Of a DNA stretch of 64,000 nt, positions 1 to 8,429 are shown piece by piece. The translations under genes were made by a program, and so were the position numbers. The notes under the pieces were generated by a model, which was given only the letters and a program-made list of their open reading frames with translations, was not told the DNA's origin and did no database searches. Origin of the DNA: Poriferisodalis sp965221945. GTDB taxonomy: Bacteria; Actinomycetota; Acidimicrobiia; Acidimicrobiales; Poriferisodalaceae. Numbering within the stretch: the first letter of the stretch is position 1; each line of letters begins with the position of its first letter. The stretch covers positions 62,001 to 126,000 of the forward strand of contig NZ_OZ244925.1 of assembly GCF_965221945.1 (NCBI RefSeq), written 5' to 3'.

Positions 1-393
1 CTGCGGGATTTGCTAGACGCACACGCAGTGCCTTACCACCGCACCAAACGGGGAGCGAGTGGCGCTGCGGAAACCGCGGAGCGATTCGGTGTCAAGCCTG
101 GACCCGACTTCGTCATTCCTGACGAGTCGCCAACGCTCGTGGTGGAGTCCAAAGTGGCTGAGGACGGCGGCACAGTTCGCGACAAGGCTGCACGAATTCG
201 AACACTCTCCGACGCTGCGAGTGGCCGCGGCCTGAAGGCTTGCGTCCTCATCGATGGCAAGGGCTGGACCGAGCGCCCCAATGCCCTCTGTGACGTCGTC
301 TTGGCGACACAAGGGCGCACGTACACGTTGGCCACCATCGAGCACATACTCGAACTGCCGGAGATTCGGGCACTCACGCGAGGTCGGGCTTAG
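1..393 (+). CDS. PD-(D/E)XK nuclease-like protein, 5' truncated by window edge
   Basis: The reading frame is open from the first base and ends at a TAG at 391-393, so the N-terminus lies outside the window. The visible ~130 residues contain PDFVIP followed about 10 residues later by LVVESK, the D-x(n)-E-x-K spacing of restriction-endonuclease-fold nucleases. After it come a long helix and a strand with GKGW and CDVVLATQGRTYTL. I infer a nuclease-fold protein, perhaps a restriction endonuclease or repair enzyme, but the family cannot be named from this fragment. The next gene starts 45 bases downstream on the same strand. Confidence 0.55.
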   Translation: MRDLLDAHAVPYHRTKRGASGAAETAERFGVKPGPDFVIPDESPTLVVESKVAEDGGTVRDKAARIRTLSDAASGRGLKACVLIDGKGWTERPNALCDVVLATQGRTYTLATIEHILELPEIRALTRGRA

Positions 394-438
394 ATTCCAT
401 CTGCGCTCCTGACACAAGGGGTCGCCTAGCTTGAGTCC

Positions 439-981
439 GTGGCGCGAGATGCGGTTCCCAACGTGGTGCTGACCGGCTTCATGGGGACCGGCAAGTCCAC
501 GGTCGGACGGCTCATCGCTCGCGAACTTGGTTGGGTCTTCGTTGACACTGACGATGTCATCGTGGATCGACACGGGCCTATCGAGGCCATCTTTGAGTCG
601 CGCGGCGAAGACGCATTCCGGGCACTCGAGCGGGAGGTGGCCGCTGAGGTGGCCGGGTGTCAGCGTCACGTCATCGCGACGGGCGGTCGGATGCTGCTTG
701 ACGCAGCGAATGCCGATGCATTGGGTGCCACGGGCCGAGTCTTCTGTCTCATGGCGAACGCCGATGAGATCGTCCGCCGACTGCAAGCTGATACCGACGG
801 CCCGGTGCGACCGCTACTGGCGGGCGAGGACCCGACTGCCGCTGTCACTCGCCTCTTGAACGAACGCGCTGCTGGCTACGGACAGTTTGAGCAGGTCCCG
901 ACCGTAGGGCGTTCACCGGAGGACATCGCCGCGGACATCATCGGGCGCCTCGGAATCGCACCGGCGCCCGTGCAGCGCTGA
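439..981 (+). CDS. Shikimate-kinase-like P-loop kinase
   Basis: The 180-residue product has the length and fold signature of shikimate kinases (AroK/AroL), which phosphorylate shikimate with ATP. Visible motifs are the Walker A GFMGTGKST at residues 13-21, DTDD at 36-39 (Mg and shikimate side), the FRALE arginine near 60, RPLL, and the late ER...Y segment. The family's Gly-Gly-Gly shikimate loop reads GGR here, in ATGGRMLLD. I know this variation from shikimate-kinase paralogues whose substrate is unproven. No other aromatic-pathway gene is nearby, so a housekeeping AroK role is doubtful. The start is GTG. It lies just downstream of the truncated nuclease-like gene and may be co-transcribed with it. 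Confidence 0.75.
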   Translation: MARDAVPNVVLTGFMGTGKSTVGRLIARELGWVFVDTDDVIVDRHGPIEAIFESRGEDAFRALEREVAAEVAGCQRHVIATGGRMLLDAANADALGATGRVFCLMANADEIVRRLQADTDGPVRPLLAGEDPTAAVTRLLNERAAGYGQFEQVPTVGRSPEDIAADIIGRLGIAPAPVQR

Positions 982-988
982 GGGGCGT

Positions 989-2212
989 TCAGTCCGAGGC
1001 GACGACGCCGCGTTCGGTCAGATCGGCGATCTCCTCGGGATTGAGACCCAGCACGTCCGACAACACCTCGACCGTGTGCTCGCCGGCTCGCGGCGCAGGG
1101 CCGCGCACGCCCACGTTGGGGGCGTTGTGCATGCGGAACGGGGCGGCGATCGTCTCGAAGTCGCCAGCTTCTGGGTGGTGAATGGTCTCGAAGGCGCCTG
1201 TCGCTCGCACCTGCGGATCCTGCACTGCCGATGCGGTGTCGTTGATCGGCGCCCAGATGCAGCGGTGCTCGTCCAGACGGGGCATCCAGTACTCGGATGG
1301 CTTCGACTTCAGGGTGTCTTCGATGTCGGCCACAAGGGCGCCCATCGCACGGAACCGCTGCCGCCCAGTCTCGTAGTCGGGGTTCTCCAGCAGGTCTTCG
1401 CGCTCGATGGCCCGGCAGAAGCGTGGCCAAGCGTCGCCTGTATCGGGCATCGTGAAGTGAATCCACCGGCCATCACCGCACTCGAATGCCTCGAGCATCG
1501 GGGAGAGCCCTCGATCCCGCGTGCGCTCGGTGTTGGGGCGCCCGTCCACCAGCGAGGTCGAGAGGTCGATTGCAATCGTCCAAGCAGCGGTACGAAGCAG
1601 CGACGACTCCACGACTTGTCCTTCGCCGGAGACGTCGCGGGCGCGTAGACCCGCCATGATCGCGCCGAAGAAGGCCAAGCTGGTGGTGTGGTCGCCTTGA
1701 CCCGGCCGGGCGTGGGGCGGCATTCCGCCGGGCGGCGTGGAAGCCCCGTACAACCCAGAGCGCGAGAAGAACGCCGTGACGTCATAGCCAGGCCGGTCAA
1801 TCTCGTCGCCCACTTCGCCGTAGCCCGACAGCAGGCCGATCACCAGGTCGGGCTTCATCGCCAGCAGATCGTCAGTATTGAGGCCAAAACGATCTCGGCG
1901 TTCGGGCAGCAGGTTCATCACGACGACATCGGACGCTGCGACGAGGCGACGGGCAATGGCTGAGCCGTCGGGATCGTCCAGATTCAGCTGGATCGACTGT
2001 TTGCCGCGGTTGATGAACTGGAAGGCCACATCAGGGTTGTGAGCTCCCTCGGGCACCTTCGCCTGCTTCATCAGGCCGCGGATCGGGTCGCCGCCGATGG
2101 CCTCGACTTTGATCACTTCGGCCCCGAGATCGGCCATGATCGCGACGGCCGAGGGCGCAGCGGCAAAGTTCGCGAACTCGGTGACCCGGATTCCTTCGAG
2201 CGGTGATGTCAT
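989..2212 (-). CDS. CaiB/BaiF family (class III) CoA transferase
   Basis: The product is 407 residues. It opens with the class III hallmark LEGIRVTEFANFAAAP, followed by LGAEVIKVEAIGGDP and NRGKQSIQLNLDDPDG. These segments form the CoA-binding interlaced fold that moves CoA between carboxylic acids. The length matches single-domain members (about 400 residues). I chose ATG 2212 because the conserved N-terminus begins there; an upstream in-frame ATG at 2275 would add 21 unconserved residues. It is convergent with the shikimate-kinase-like gene, with only 7 bases between their stops. Substrate cannot be deduced; acyl-CoA activation in catabolism is likely. Confidence 0.9.
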   Translation of the reverse strand: MTSPLEGIRVTEFANFAAAPSAVAIMADLGAEVIKVEAIGGDPIRGLMKQAKVPEGAHNPDVAFQFINRGKQSIQLNLDDPDGSAIARRLVAASDVVVMNLLPERRDRFGLNTDDLLAMKPDLVIGLLSGYGEVGDEIDRPGYDVTAFFSRSGLYGASTPPGGMPPHARPGQGDHTTSLAFFGAIMAGLRARDVSGEGQVVESSLLRTAAWTIAIDLSTSLVDGRPNTERTRDRGLSPMLEAFECGDGRWIHFTMPDTGDAWPRFCRAIEREDLLENPDYETGRQRFRAMGALVADIEDTLKSKPSEYWMPRLDEHRCIWAPINDTASAVQDPQVRATGAFETIHHPEAGDFETIAAPFRMHNAPNVGVRGPAPRAGEHTVEVLSDVLGLNPEEIADLTERGVVASD

Positions 2213-2326
2213 CGCAATTGCCCCATGTGAGTCGTGATCCGGATAGTCCCGGTTTGCCCGGTCGCGACTCGGCAAGGCTAGATCGCCCGACTCGCAGCTG
2301 TCCCGACGGACGATCCGCTGAAGCCC

Positions 2327-3409
2327 TTAGTGCTCCCGAACGCCGGTGACGATGAACTCCGTCGCTGGCTTGGCCGGAAGGCCTCCGAGCGCGCGGCAGG
2401 CGATCGTCGGCACGGTCCGCCCGGCCACCACCGACACCGTCCACGCGCGTTCCGCCTCCGCTGAGATGACATCGACGTCCCAACCGTTTGCCGCGGGTCT
2501 GAAGCTGACGGTGCGGGCCATGTCTTCGAGCGGCCAGCCGACCTGGGTGAACACGGCGCGCTCAGCCACTTGCGCGGGCCCAGTAGCTGCCCCCCACCAT
2601 CCCCTGCAGCGGGGCGCTAACGCCGAGGCGTCAGCGGTTCGGTCGAGTATGGCAGCGATTTCGCCCGCCTCGATGCTGGCCCACATGCGGCCGTCGGGCA
2701 GCGTCATCGCCGTCGGTGCGAAGCGGTGACCTCCTGTGTGGCTGACGCGATAAACGGAGACTCGTCCGCTGGCGGTCGGCGCGCCTGCGTACGGTTCATC
2801 GACGTCGGAGTCGCGGTACGCACGCAACACTGCTTCAAAATCGGCCGCAAGGCGGGTGCCTTCACTGCCGCAGCACACGTCGTGACTTCCTTGGGTGCAC
2901 ACGAGCACGGCCCGCTCGCCCTCGGTGTGTCCGAACGAGACGAACCCCTCCCCGTCCGGGATCGGCTCCGATGGCATGCGGCTTGCCAGGTGCTCGAACA
3001 GCTGGCGCAGGCCGGCGGCGCCGTCAGCTTCGAAGTACGCCGTTTGCGTGCCCGCACCCACGCGCCAATACAGCACGACAGAGATCCTGTCCGCCCGACT
3101 GCGTTCATCCGGTGGCATAACGGCGAGCACCCGTGTCGGGCCCATCGCCAGGTCCGTCATCGGTCTGAAGCCCTCAAGCAGCCCGCTGGCGAACACGGGC
3201 TTCGGCCATGGCAGTGGCATCTCCACCAGCGCCACAGCATCCGCCGAAATGGAAGTGCCGCCGGGATCGCTGCCGATGGCCGAAGCGTGGGCAGCGCAGC
3301 GTGGCGCCTCGTCGGGTGCCGGCAGGAGCGCCAAGACCTCTGGGGCCAGGGGCGGCACGGCCAGCGGCATGCCCTGCTGGGGCATTCCGGCTGCCGGTAC
3401 CGATGACAT
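2327..3409 (-). CDS. Sucrase/ferredoxin-like family protein
   Basis: The 360-residue product carries the two signature segments of the actinobacterial sucrase/ferredoxin-like family. One is a cysteine-rich VCTQGSHDVCC near residues 170-180, the other SHTGGHRFAPTAM near 224. In thioredoxin-like [2Fe-2S] ferredoxins the equivalent cysteines hold an iron-sulfur cluster, so a redox role is plausible but unproven. The start ATG 3409 is the first methionine past an arginine-rich, unconserved stretch. It is divergent from the FMN glutamate-synthase-like gene, with a 135-base promoter region between them. Confidence 0.75.
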   Translation of the reverse strand: MSSVPAAGMPQQGMPLAVPPLAPEVLALLPAPDEAPRCAAHASAIGSDPGGTSISADAVALVEMPLPWPKPVFASGLLEGFRPMTDLAMGPTRVLAVMPPDERSRADRISVVLYWRVGAGTQTAYFEADGAAGLRQLFEHLASRMPSEPIPDGEGFVSFGHTEGERAVLVCTQGSHDVCCGSEGTRLAADFEAVLRAYRDSDVDEPYAGAPTASGRVSVYRVSHTGGHRFAPTAMTLPDGRMWASIEAGEIAAILDRTADASALAPRCRGWWGAATGPAQVAERAVFTQVGWPLEDMARTVSFRPAANGWDVDVISAEAERAWTVSVVAGRTVPTIACRALGGLPAKPATEFIVTGVREH

Positions 3410-3544
3410 CGGGCCAGCATAGGAAGCCGCTTCGCACCGGGTCGGATGACGGTTCGCCCCCGCAGGGGTCCGTCCCAAGATGTCGACGACGCATCACCGG
3501 GTCGCGGCTTCGGCATGAGGCAGGCCCGCGGTAGGTTCAGGTTC

Positions 3545-5080
3545 ATGCCGTGGTGGTTGTGGGGGCTGATCATCGTCGGGGCATTTCTGGTGTACGTGTT
3601 CATTCACGACAGCTTTCAGAAGCGCCACTCGATTCTGCGCACGTATCCCGTCATCGGTCATCTCCGTTTCTTTCTGGAGAAGATCGGCCCGGAGTTGCGC
3701 CAGTACATCGTCGCCCACAACGAAGAGGAGCGGCCGTTCAACCGGGACGAACGCCGCTGGGTCTACTCAACCGCCAAGCAGCAGAACACCTACTTCGGGT
3801 TCGGCACCGATGATGAGATCGACAAGCCCGGCCACATCACGTTTCGCCACAGCCCCTTCCCGCTCGGCCGGGATGTGCCCCCGGACGCGCCGATCCCCTG
3901 CGGCAAGGTCATGGGCGGCTGGCGGGATCGGTCCAAGGCATACCGGCCGGCTTCGGTGGTCAACATCTCCGCCATGAGCTTCGGTTCGCTGTCGGGTCCG
4001 GCCATCGCGGCGCTCAACCGCGGGGCCCAGATGGCTGGCTGCACGCACAACACCGGCGAGGGAGGCGTGTCGAAGTACCACCGCAACGGTGGCGACCTCG
4101 TCTATCAGATGGGTACCGGCTACTTCGGGTGTCGCAACCCTGACGGCACCTTCTCGATGGAACGTCTGCTGGAAACGGTCGAATCAGCACCGGTCCGAGC
4201 CATCGAGGTGAAGCTGTCCCAGGGAGCGAAGCCCGGCGTCGGCGGCCTGCTGCCCGCGGCAAAGGTGAGCTCCGAGATTGCAGCGGCGCGCGGCGTCCCG
4301 ATTGGCAAGGACGTGGTGAGTCCCAGCCGGCACTCCGCATTCGGCTCGGTCGTCGAGCTTGTGAACTTCGTGGAGGAAGTGGCGGGGGCAACCGGCCTCC
4401 CTGTGGGCATCAAGTCGGCCATCGGCCAGGAGGCCTTCTGGACCGAGCTGGCCCAGCACATGGCCCAGACCCGCCGCGGGCCGGATTTTGTGACGGTCGA
4501 CGGTGCCGAGGGCGGCACAGGTGCAGGACCCTTGGTGTTTACCGATCACGTAGCACTGCCGTTCTGGCGGGCGTTCGGAGTCGTGCATCGGGCGTTCGGC
4601 GAAGCTGGGCTGACCGACGAGATCGTCATGATTGGCTCGGCCAAGCTCGGCTTTCCTGCCCCGGCGGCGCTTGCCTTCAACATCGGCGTCGACATGATCG
4701 GCGTCGCACGTGAGCCGATGATGGCGATCGGGTGCATTCAGGCTCAGCGGTGTCACACCGACCACTGCCCGACGGGCGTGGCGACGCAGAACAAGTGGCT
4801 CTCGCGGGGGCTAGATCCGACGAACAAGAGCGTCCGGCTGGCGAACTACATCATCGGGCTTCGCAAGGAGCTCTTCCGTCTCGCTGATGCATGCGGGGTG
4901 GAGCATCCAGGGTTGATCGGCGCCGACAATGTGAACGTGGTGAGCCCCTTTGGCGATCTCGTTCCGGCGCACCATGCGTTCGGCGTTCACCAGGAGCGGA
5001 CCCACAGCCCGGCTCGCATCGCAGGGCTGCGGCGGACAGTTTGCGCCGACGGCGAGCCCGGAATCGACGAGCGCGCATAA
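3545..5080 (+). CDS. FMN-binding glutamate synthase-like protein, membrane-anchored
   Basis: The 511-residue protein starts with a hydrophobic segment (WWLWGLIIVGAFLVYVFI) that looks like a single membrane anchor. Next comes the GltB-type FMN/[Fe-S] domain: VNISAMSFGSLSGPAI, HNTGEGG, VDGAEGGTGAGPL and the cysteine motif CHTDHCPTGVATQ. Stand-alone GltB-domain proteins of this size lack the amidotransferase domain of true glutamate synthase, and their substrate is generally unknown. ATG 3545 was chosen because it places the membrane segment at the N-terminus; an upstream start at 3446 would add 33 arginine-rich residues. A phytanoyl-CoA dioxygenase gene follows 98 bases downstream. Confidence 0.88.
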   Translation: MPWWLWGLIIVGAFLVYVFIHDSFQKRHSILRTYPVIGHLRFFLEKIGPELRQYIVAHNEEERPFNRDERRWVYSTAKQQNTYFGFGTDDEIDKPGHITFRHSPFPLGRDVPPDAPIPCGKVMGGWRDRSKAYRPASVVNISAMSFGSLSGPAIAALNRGAQMAGCTHNTGEGGVSKYHRNGGDLVYQMGTGYFGCRNPDGTFSMERLLETVESAPVRAIEVKLSQGAKPGVGGLLPAAKVSSEIAAARGVPIGKDVVSPSRHSAFGSVVELVNFVEEVAGATGLPVGIKSAIGQEAFWTELAQHMAQTRRGPDFVTVDGAEGGTGAGPLVFTDHVALPFWRAFGVVHRAFGEAGLTDEIVMIGSAKLGFPAPAALAFNIGVDMIGVAREPMMAIGCIQAQRCHTDHCPTGVATQNKWLSRGLDPTNKSVRLANYIIGLRKELFRLADACGVEHPGLIGADNVNVVSPFGDLVPAHHAFGVHQERTHSPARIAGLRRTVCADGEPGIDERA

Positions 5081-5178
5081 GCAGAGCCCGATTCGCTGGC
5101 AGAATCTGTCTCATCGACGTCACCTGCGGAATCGGCCCGAGCCGGACCCCGCGGGAATGCTCGTGACGGGAGAAAACG

Positions 5179-6015
5179 ATGAGTCGACAGCAGGTGCTTG
5201 AAGCAGCCAGGGCCCGCATCACCGCAGAGCACAAGGCGACGTTCGAAGCCGAGGGAGTTGTCAAGGTCAGCGGCGCTGTGGGCGACGACTGGATCGAGCG
5301 GGTGCTCGAGGTTGCCGACAAGCAGCTGCGCGAGCCCGGCAAGTGGGTGTCCGACACCAACCCCGGCGCGAGCTCGAACCGGCTGTTCACCACGCGCTAC
5401 CGCTGGCAGGAAGATCCCGTGATCGGCGGTTTCGTCTTCGATTCGGGCATGGCGCAGATGGCAGCCGAACTTATGGGATCGTCGTCAGCACGGTTTTATT
5501 TCGACCACCTGCTGATCAAGGAGCCGCGGACCGCGAACCCCACACCATGGCATCAGGACATCCCGTACTGGCCCTTCATGGGCAAGCAGATCTGCTCTTC
5601 GTGGGTGGCGATGACGCCGGTGACCGTCGCAGAGAGCTCGCTGGAATTCGTGCGCGGCTCGCACAGCTGGGATGCGTACTACGCGCCCGAGTCGTTCGAC
5701 GGCTCGAAGGGCTTCATGGCCGACTTTGAAGGCGAGAAGATGCCCGACGTCGAGGCTGATCGTGCCAGCTACGACATCGTCGGCTTCGACGTCGAGCCCG
5801 GCGACGCATTGTTCTTCTCGTCGTGGATCATCCACGGCTCGCCTGGCAATGCCGGCGACCACCGGCGTGTGGCGCTGTCCACCCGCTGGCTGGGCGACGA
5901 TGCGGTGTGGTACCCGCATCCGGGCTGCGACCCCATCGTCTCTGACGACGATACGATCGCCGTGGCAGGCGAGTATCCGGCCGACGACAACCGGTTCCCT
6001 CTCGTCGCTGCCTAG
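5179..6015 (+). CDS. Phytanoyl-CoA dioxygenase (PhyH) family Fe(II)/2-oxoglutarate oxygenase
   Basis: The 278-residue protein has the iron triad of the PhyH family: TPWHQD (HxD) near residue 118, a distal histidine in WIIHGSPGN, and the 2-oxoglutarate-binding arginine in RRVALSTRW. Such enzymes hydroxylate a carbon next to a carboxyl or CoA ester. A GGGAGAAAA Shine-Dalgarno sequence lies just before ATG 5179. The family is very large in marine and soil actinobacteria, and nothing in the neighbours fixes the substrate. Confidence 0.9.
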   Translation: MSRQQVLEAARARITAEHKATFEAEGVVKVSGAVGDDWIERVLEVADKQLREPGKWVSDTNPGASSNRLFTTRYRWQEDPVIGGFVFDSGMAQMAAELMGSSSARFYFDHLLIKEPRTANPTPWHQDIPYWPFMGKQICSSWVAMTPVTVAESSLEFVRGSHSWDAYYAPESFDGSKGFMADFEGEKMPDVEADRASYDIVGFDVEPGDALFFSSWIIHGSPGNAGDHRRVALSTRWLGDDAVWYPHPGCDPIVSDDDTIAVAGEYPADDNRFPLVAA

Positions 6016-6055
6016 CTGCCGGGCGGTTTCGCGGGGGCGCAGTAGCGTCGGCGGC

Positions 6056-6640
6056 ATGGCCTACCCAGCATCAGTCAGCGTCGAGACACCCGATCGGATC
6101 GCCAATTGGCGACCCCTCGTCCACTGGCTCCTGCTCATTCCGCACCTCATCATCTTCGAGGTGTTGCAAAACGTCGCGTGGTTGCTCAACGTGGTCGGCT
6201 GGGTCGCGATCGTCTTCACGGGCAAGCTGCCCAAGGGCCTGGCGGACTTCCAATCCATGTATCTCCGCTACAGCATTCGCCTGTACGCCTACTTCGACTT
6301 CTTGCATGAGCAGTACCCGCCGTTCGCGTTCGACATGACGTCCTCAGAACCAGGCGGAACTCCAGTGTCGGCCGACCTCGAACCCCAGCTGACTGATCGC
6401 AATCGCCTCACCGTGGCGTTTCGGCTGATCTTGGCGATCCCGGCTGCGGTCTTTGTGGTGGTCACTGGTCTCATCACGACGGTGCTGGTTGTGCTCGGAT
6501 TCTTCGCGGTGCTGTTCACCGGTCGTTGGCCCGCTGGCATGCGAGGTTGGGTCGTCTCCTGGCACGGCGTCAGCCTCCGCTTCAACGCCTACCTGCACCT
6601 GCTGACCGACCAGTACCCGCCGTTCAGCCTCGACGCCTAG
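6056..6640 (+). CDS. DUF4389 integral membrane protein, two tandem domains
   Basis: The 194-residue protein consists of two copies of the DUF4389 unit. Each has a hydrophobic pair followed by VAIVFTGKLPKGL or FAVLFTGRWPAGM and an ending YFDFLHEQYPPFAF or YLHLLTDQYPPFSL. Each copy contributes a hydrophobic stretch of about 40 residues, giving about four membrane segments. Function is unknown for the whole family. The start ATG 6056 lies 40 bases after the dioxygenase stop, so the two may share a transcript. Confidence 0.88.
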   Translation: MAYPASVSVETPDRIANWRPLVHWLLLIPHLIIFEVLQNVAWLLNVVGWVAIVFTGKLPKGLADFQSMYLRYSIRLYAYFDFLHEQYPPFAFDMTSSEPGGTPVSADLEPQLTDRNRLTVAFRLILAIPAAVFVVVTGLITTVLVVLGFFAVLFTGRWPAGMRGWVVSWHGVSLRFNAYLHLLTDQYPPFSLDA

Positions 6641-6705
6641 GCGGCACTCAGACCGCAATCCAGCTCCCGGCGGTCGAACCCGGTGGCGGGGCTACCGTGC
6701 GGGCG

Positions 6706-6729
6706 ATGAGCGAGGCCCAAGGTGTGTAA
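6706..6729 (+). other. Seven-codon leader ORF before the ThDP enzyme
   Basis: A short frame, MSEAQGV then TAA, ends five bases before the ATG of the ThDP-enzyme gene. The bases around both starts are nearly identical (GCGATGAGCGAG and GCGATGAGTGAG), which suggests a small local duplication. It could be a translated leader or simply a relic; nothing else supports a function. Confidence 0.25.
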
Positions 6730-6734
6730 CAGCG

Positions 6735-8408
6735 ATGAGTGAGATGACCGGCGGCGAGGCCGTCGCAGCGACGTTGGCGCGTCTGGGCGTGCGGCACGTG
6801 TTCGGGATCGTCAGCGTCCACAACCTGCCGATGTACGAGGCGCTGTCGGTACGCGACGACATCGAGGTGGTGAAGGTCCGGCACGAGCAGGCGGCCGCAC
6901 ACGCGGCAGATGCCTACTTCCGGGCCACGGGTGAGATGGGCGTCCTGCTCACCTCGACGGGCCCGGGCGCAGCGAACGCCGTGGCGGGGTTGTACGAAGC
7001 AGGTTTCTCCAGCTCGGCTGTGCTGATGGTGACGGGGCAGACCGAATCGCGGTTCTACGGCAAGGGCAAGGGATTCCTGCACGAGAACGAGGGCCAGCTG
7101 GCCATGCTGCGTTCGGTGTGCCGCAGTGTCGCCTCGGTTCGTCATCCGGGAGAGATCTCGACCGAGATTGCCAGGGTTGCCGACGACGTCCGCACCGGTC
7201 GGCCCCAGCCCGGTGCCGTCGAGATTCCCATCGACTTCCAGTACGCACGCGTGGGAAACGCCGCCGAAGCTGGTTCGCCGCAAGTGGCTCGCCTTGCGCC
7301 CAATGGAGCATTGCTGGACGACGCCGCAGAACGTCTTGCGACCGCGGAGCGTCCCGTCATCTGGGCGGGCGGTGGCGTCAACATCGCGGATGCATCCGGT
7401 GACCTGGCGGCGTTGGCGCAGCGGCTCGGCGCGCCGGTTTTTACCACCATCGAAGGCCGAGGTTCGATCAGCGAAGAGCATCCGCTGTCGCTGGGGTTCC
7501 GTTCGGATCGCCCCCAGATGGCCGATGTGTTCGCAGAAGCCGATCTGCTGCTGGCCGTCGGCACTCGATTCCAGAACTACGCCACGCGGGTGTGGGCGCT
7601 GGAGCTGCCAGCAGAGCTGATCCACCTCGATGTCGACCCCGGCGTGATCGGGCTCAACTACAAGCCGTCGTTGGCGGTGGTCGGCGACGCCAAACTCAGC
7701 TTGGCGGGCCTGGTCGAACGACTGGGCGACGGTGCGCCGACGATCGATGACGGATTCGTGGAGCGCTCTCGCAAGCACCGCGCCGCCGACATGGAGGCGT
7801 TGCGTGACGAGATCGGCGCCGATCACGCCGCCATCTGCGACCTGATGCGCCAGCTCTTGCCCCACGATGCGCGCATCGTGCGCGACACGACGGTTCCCGG
7901 CTACATGTGGGGGAACCGTCTACTGCCGATCGTTGCGCCTCGAACATCAATCCGGGCTGCCAACGCCGCCATCGGCCCCGGTGTGCCGATGGCTGTGGGC
8001 GCCGCGCTCGGCACTGGGAAGCCGACGGTCGTCATCCAAGGCGACGGCGGGCTCATGCTGTCGATCGGTGAGATCTCGTCGCTGGCCGAGCACAGCCTGC
8101 CGGTCATTGTCTGCGTGTTCAACGACGGCGGCTACGGCGTGCTGCGCATCATCCAGGACGCGCTGTGGGATGAACACCACGGCACCGAGATCGGCGGCAT
8201 CGACTTCGTCGGCGTCGCCCAGGCGATGGGCGTGCCAGCCGAGCGGGTCGCCAGCGTTGCCGAGTTCGAGGCTGCATTCGGCCGCGCCGTCGACCGTGCC
8301 AGCGGCGCCTCAGGTCCGGTGGGTCCAACCCTGCTCGACATCGACCTCACCGCTCTCATCCCCATCACGTTCCCGCTGCCCGCGCACCAGCGCCGCCGGG
8401 AGGACTGA
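6735..8408 (+). CDS. Thiamine-diphosphate-dependent enzyme, acetolactate-synthase-like
   Basis: The 557-residue protein has the three-domain layout of the acetolactate synthase/benzoylformate decarboxylase family. The N-terminal pyrimidine-binding domain carries the catalytic glutamate in RHEQAAAHAADAY near residue 54. The middle domain (about 190-330) begins after PIDFQYAR. The C-terminal domain has the ThDP motif GDGGLMLSIGEIS...NDGGYG. It decarboxylates or condenses a 2-oxo acid, but the substrate is not readable. No small regulatory subunit gene is adjacent, so a biosynthetic IlvB role is less likely than a catabolic decarboxylase. The second in-frame ATG at 6744 is an alternative start. 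Confidence 0.88.
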   Translation: MSEMTGGEAVAATLARLGVRHVFGIVSVHNLPMYEALSVRDDIEVVKVRHEQAAAHAADAYFRATGEMGVLLTSTGPGAANAVAGLYEAGFSSSAVLMVTGQTESRFYGKGKGFLHENEGQLAMLRSVCRSVASVRHPGEISTEIARVADDVRTGRPQPGAVEIPIDFQYARVGNAAEAGSPQVARLAPNGALLDDAAERLATAERPVIWAGGGVNIADASGDLAALAQRLGAPVFTTIEGRGSISEEHPLSLGFRSDRPQMADVFAEADLLLAVGTRFQNYATRVWALELPAELIHLDVDPGVIGLNYKPSLAVVGDAKLSLAGLVERLGDGAPTIDDGFVERSRKHRAADMEALRDEIGADHAAICDLMRQLLPHDARIVRDTTVPGYMWGNRLLPIVAPRTSIRAANAAIGPGVPMAVGAALGTGKPTVVIQGDGGLMLSIGEISSLAEHSLPVIVCVFNDGGYGVLRIIQDALWDEHHGTEIGGIDFVGVAQAMGVPAERVASVAEFEAAFGRAVDRASGASGPVGPTLLDIDLTALIPITFPLPAHQRRRED

Positions 8409-8429
8409 GCCGCCCGCGTTTCGCTCCGG

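Noticed and set aside
6649..6734. A second small gene before the ThDP enzyme
   Set aside because: Only a seven-codon frame exists; it is recorded as a leader, not a gene.
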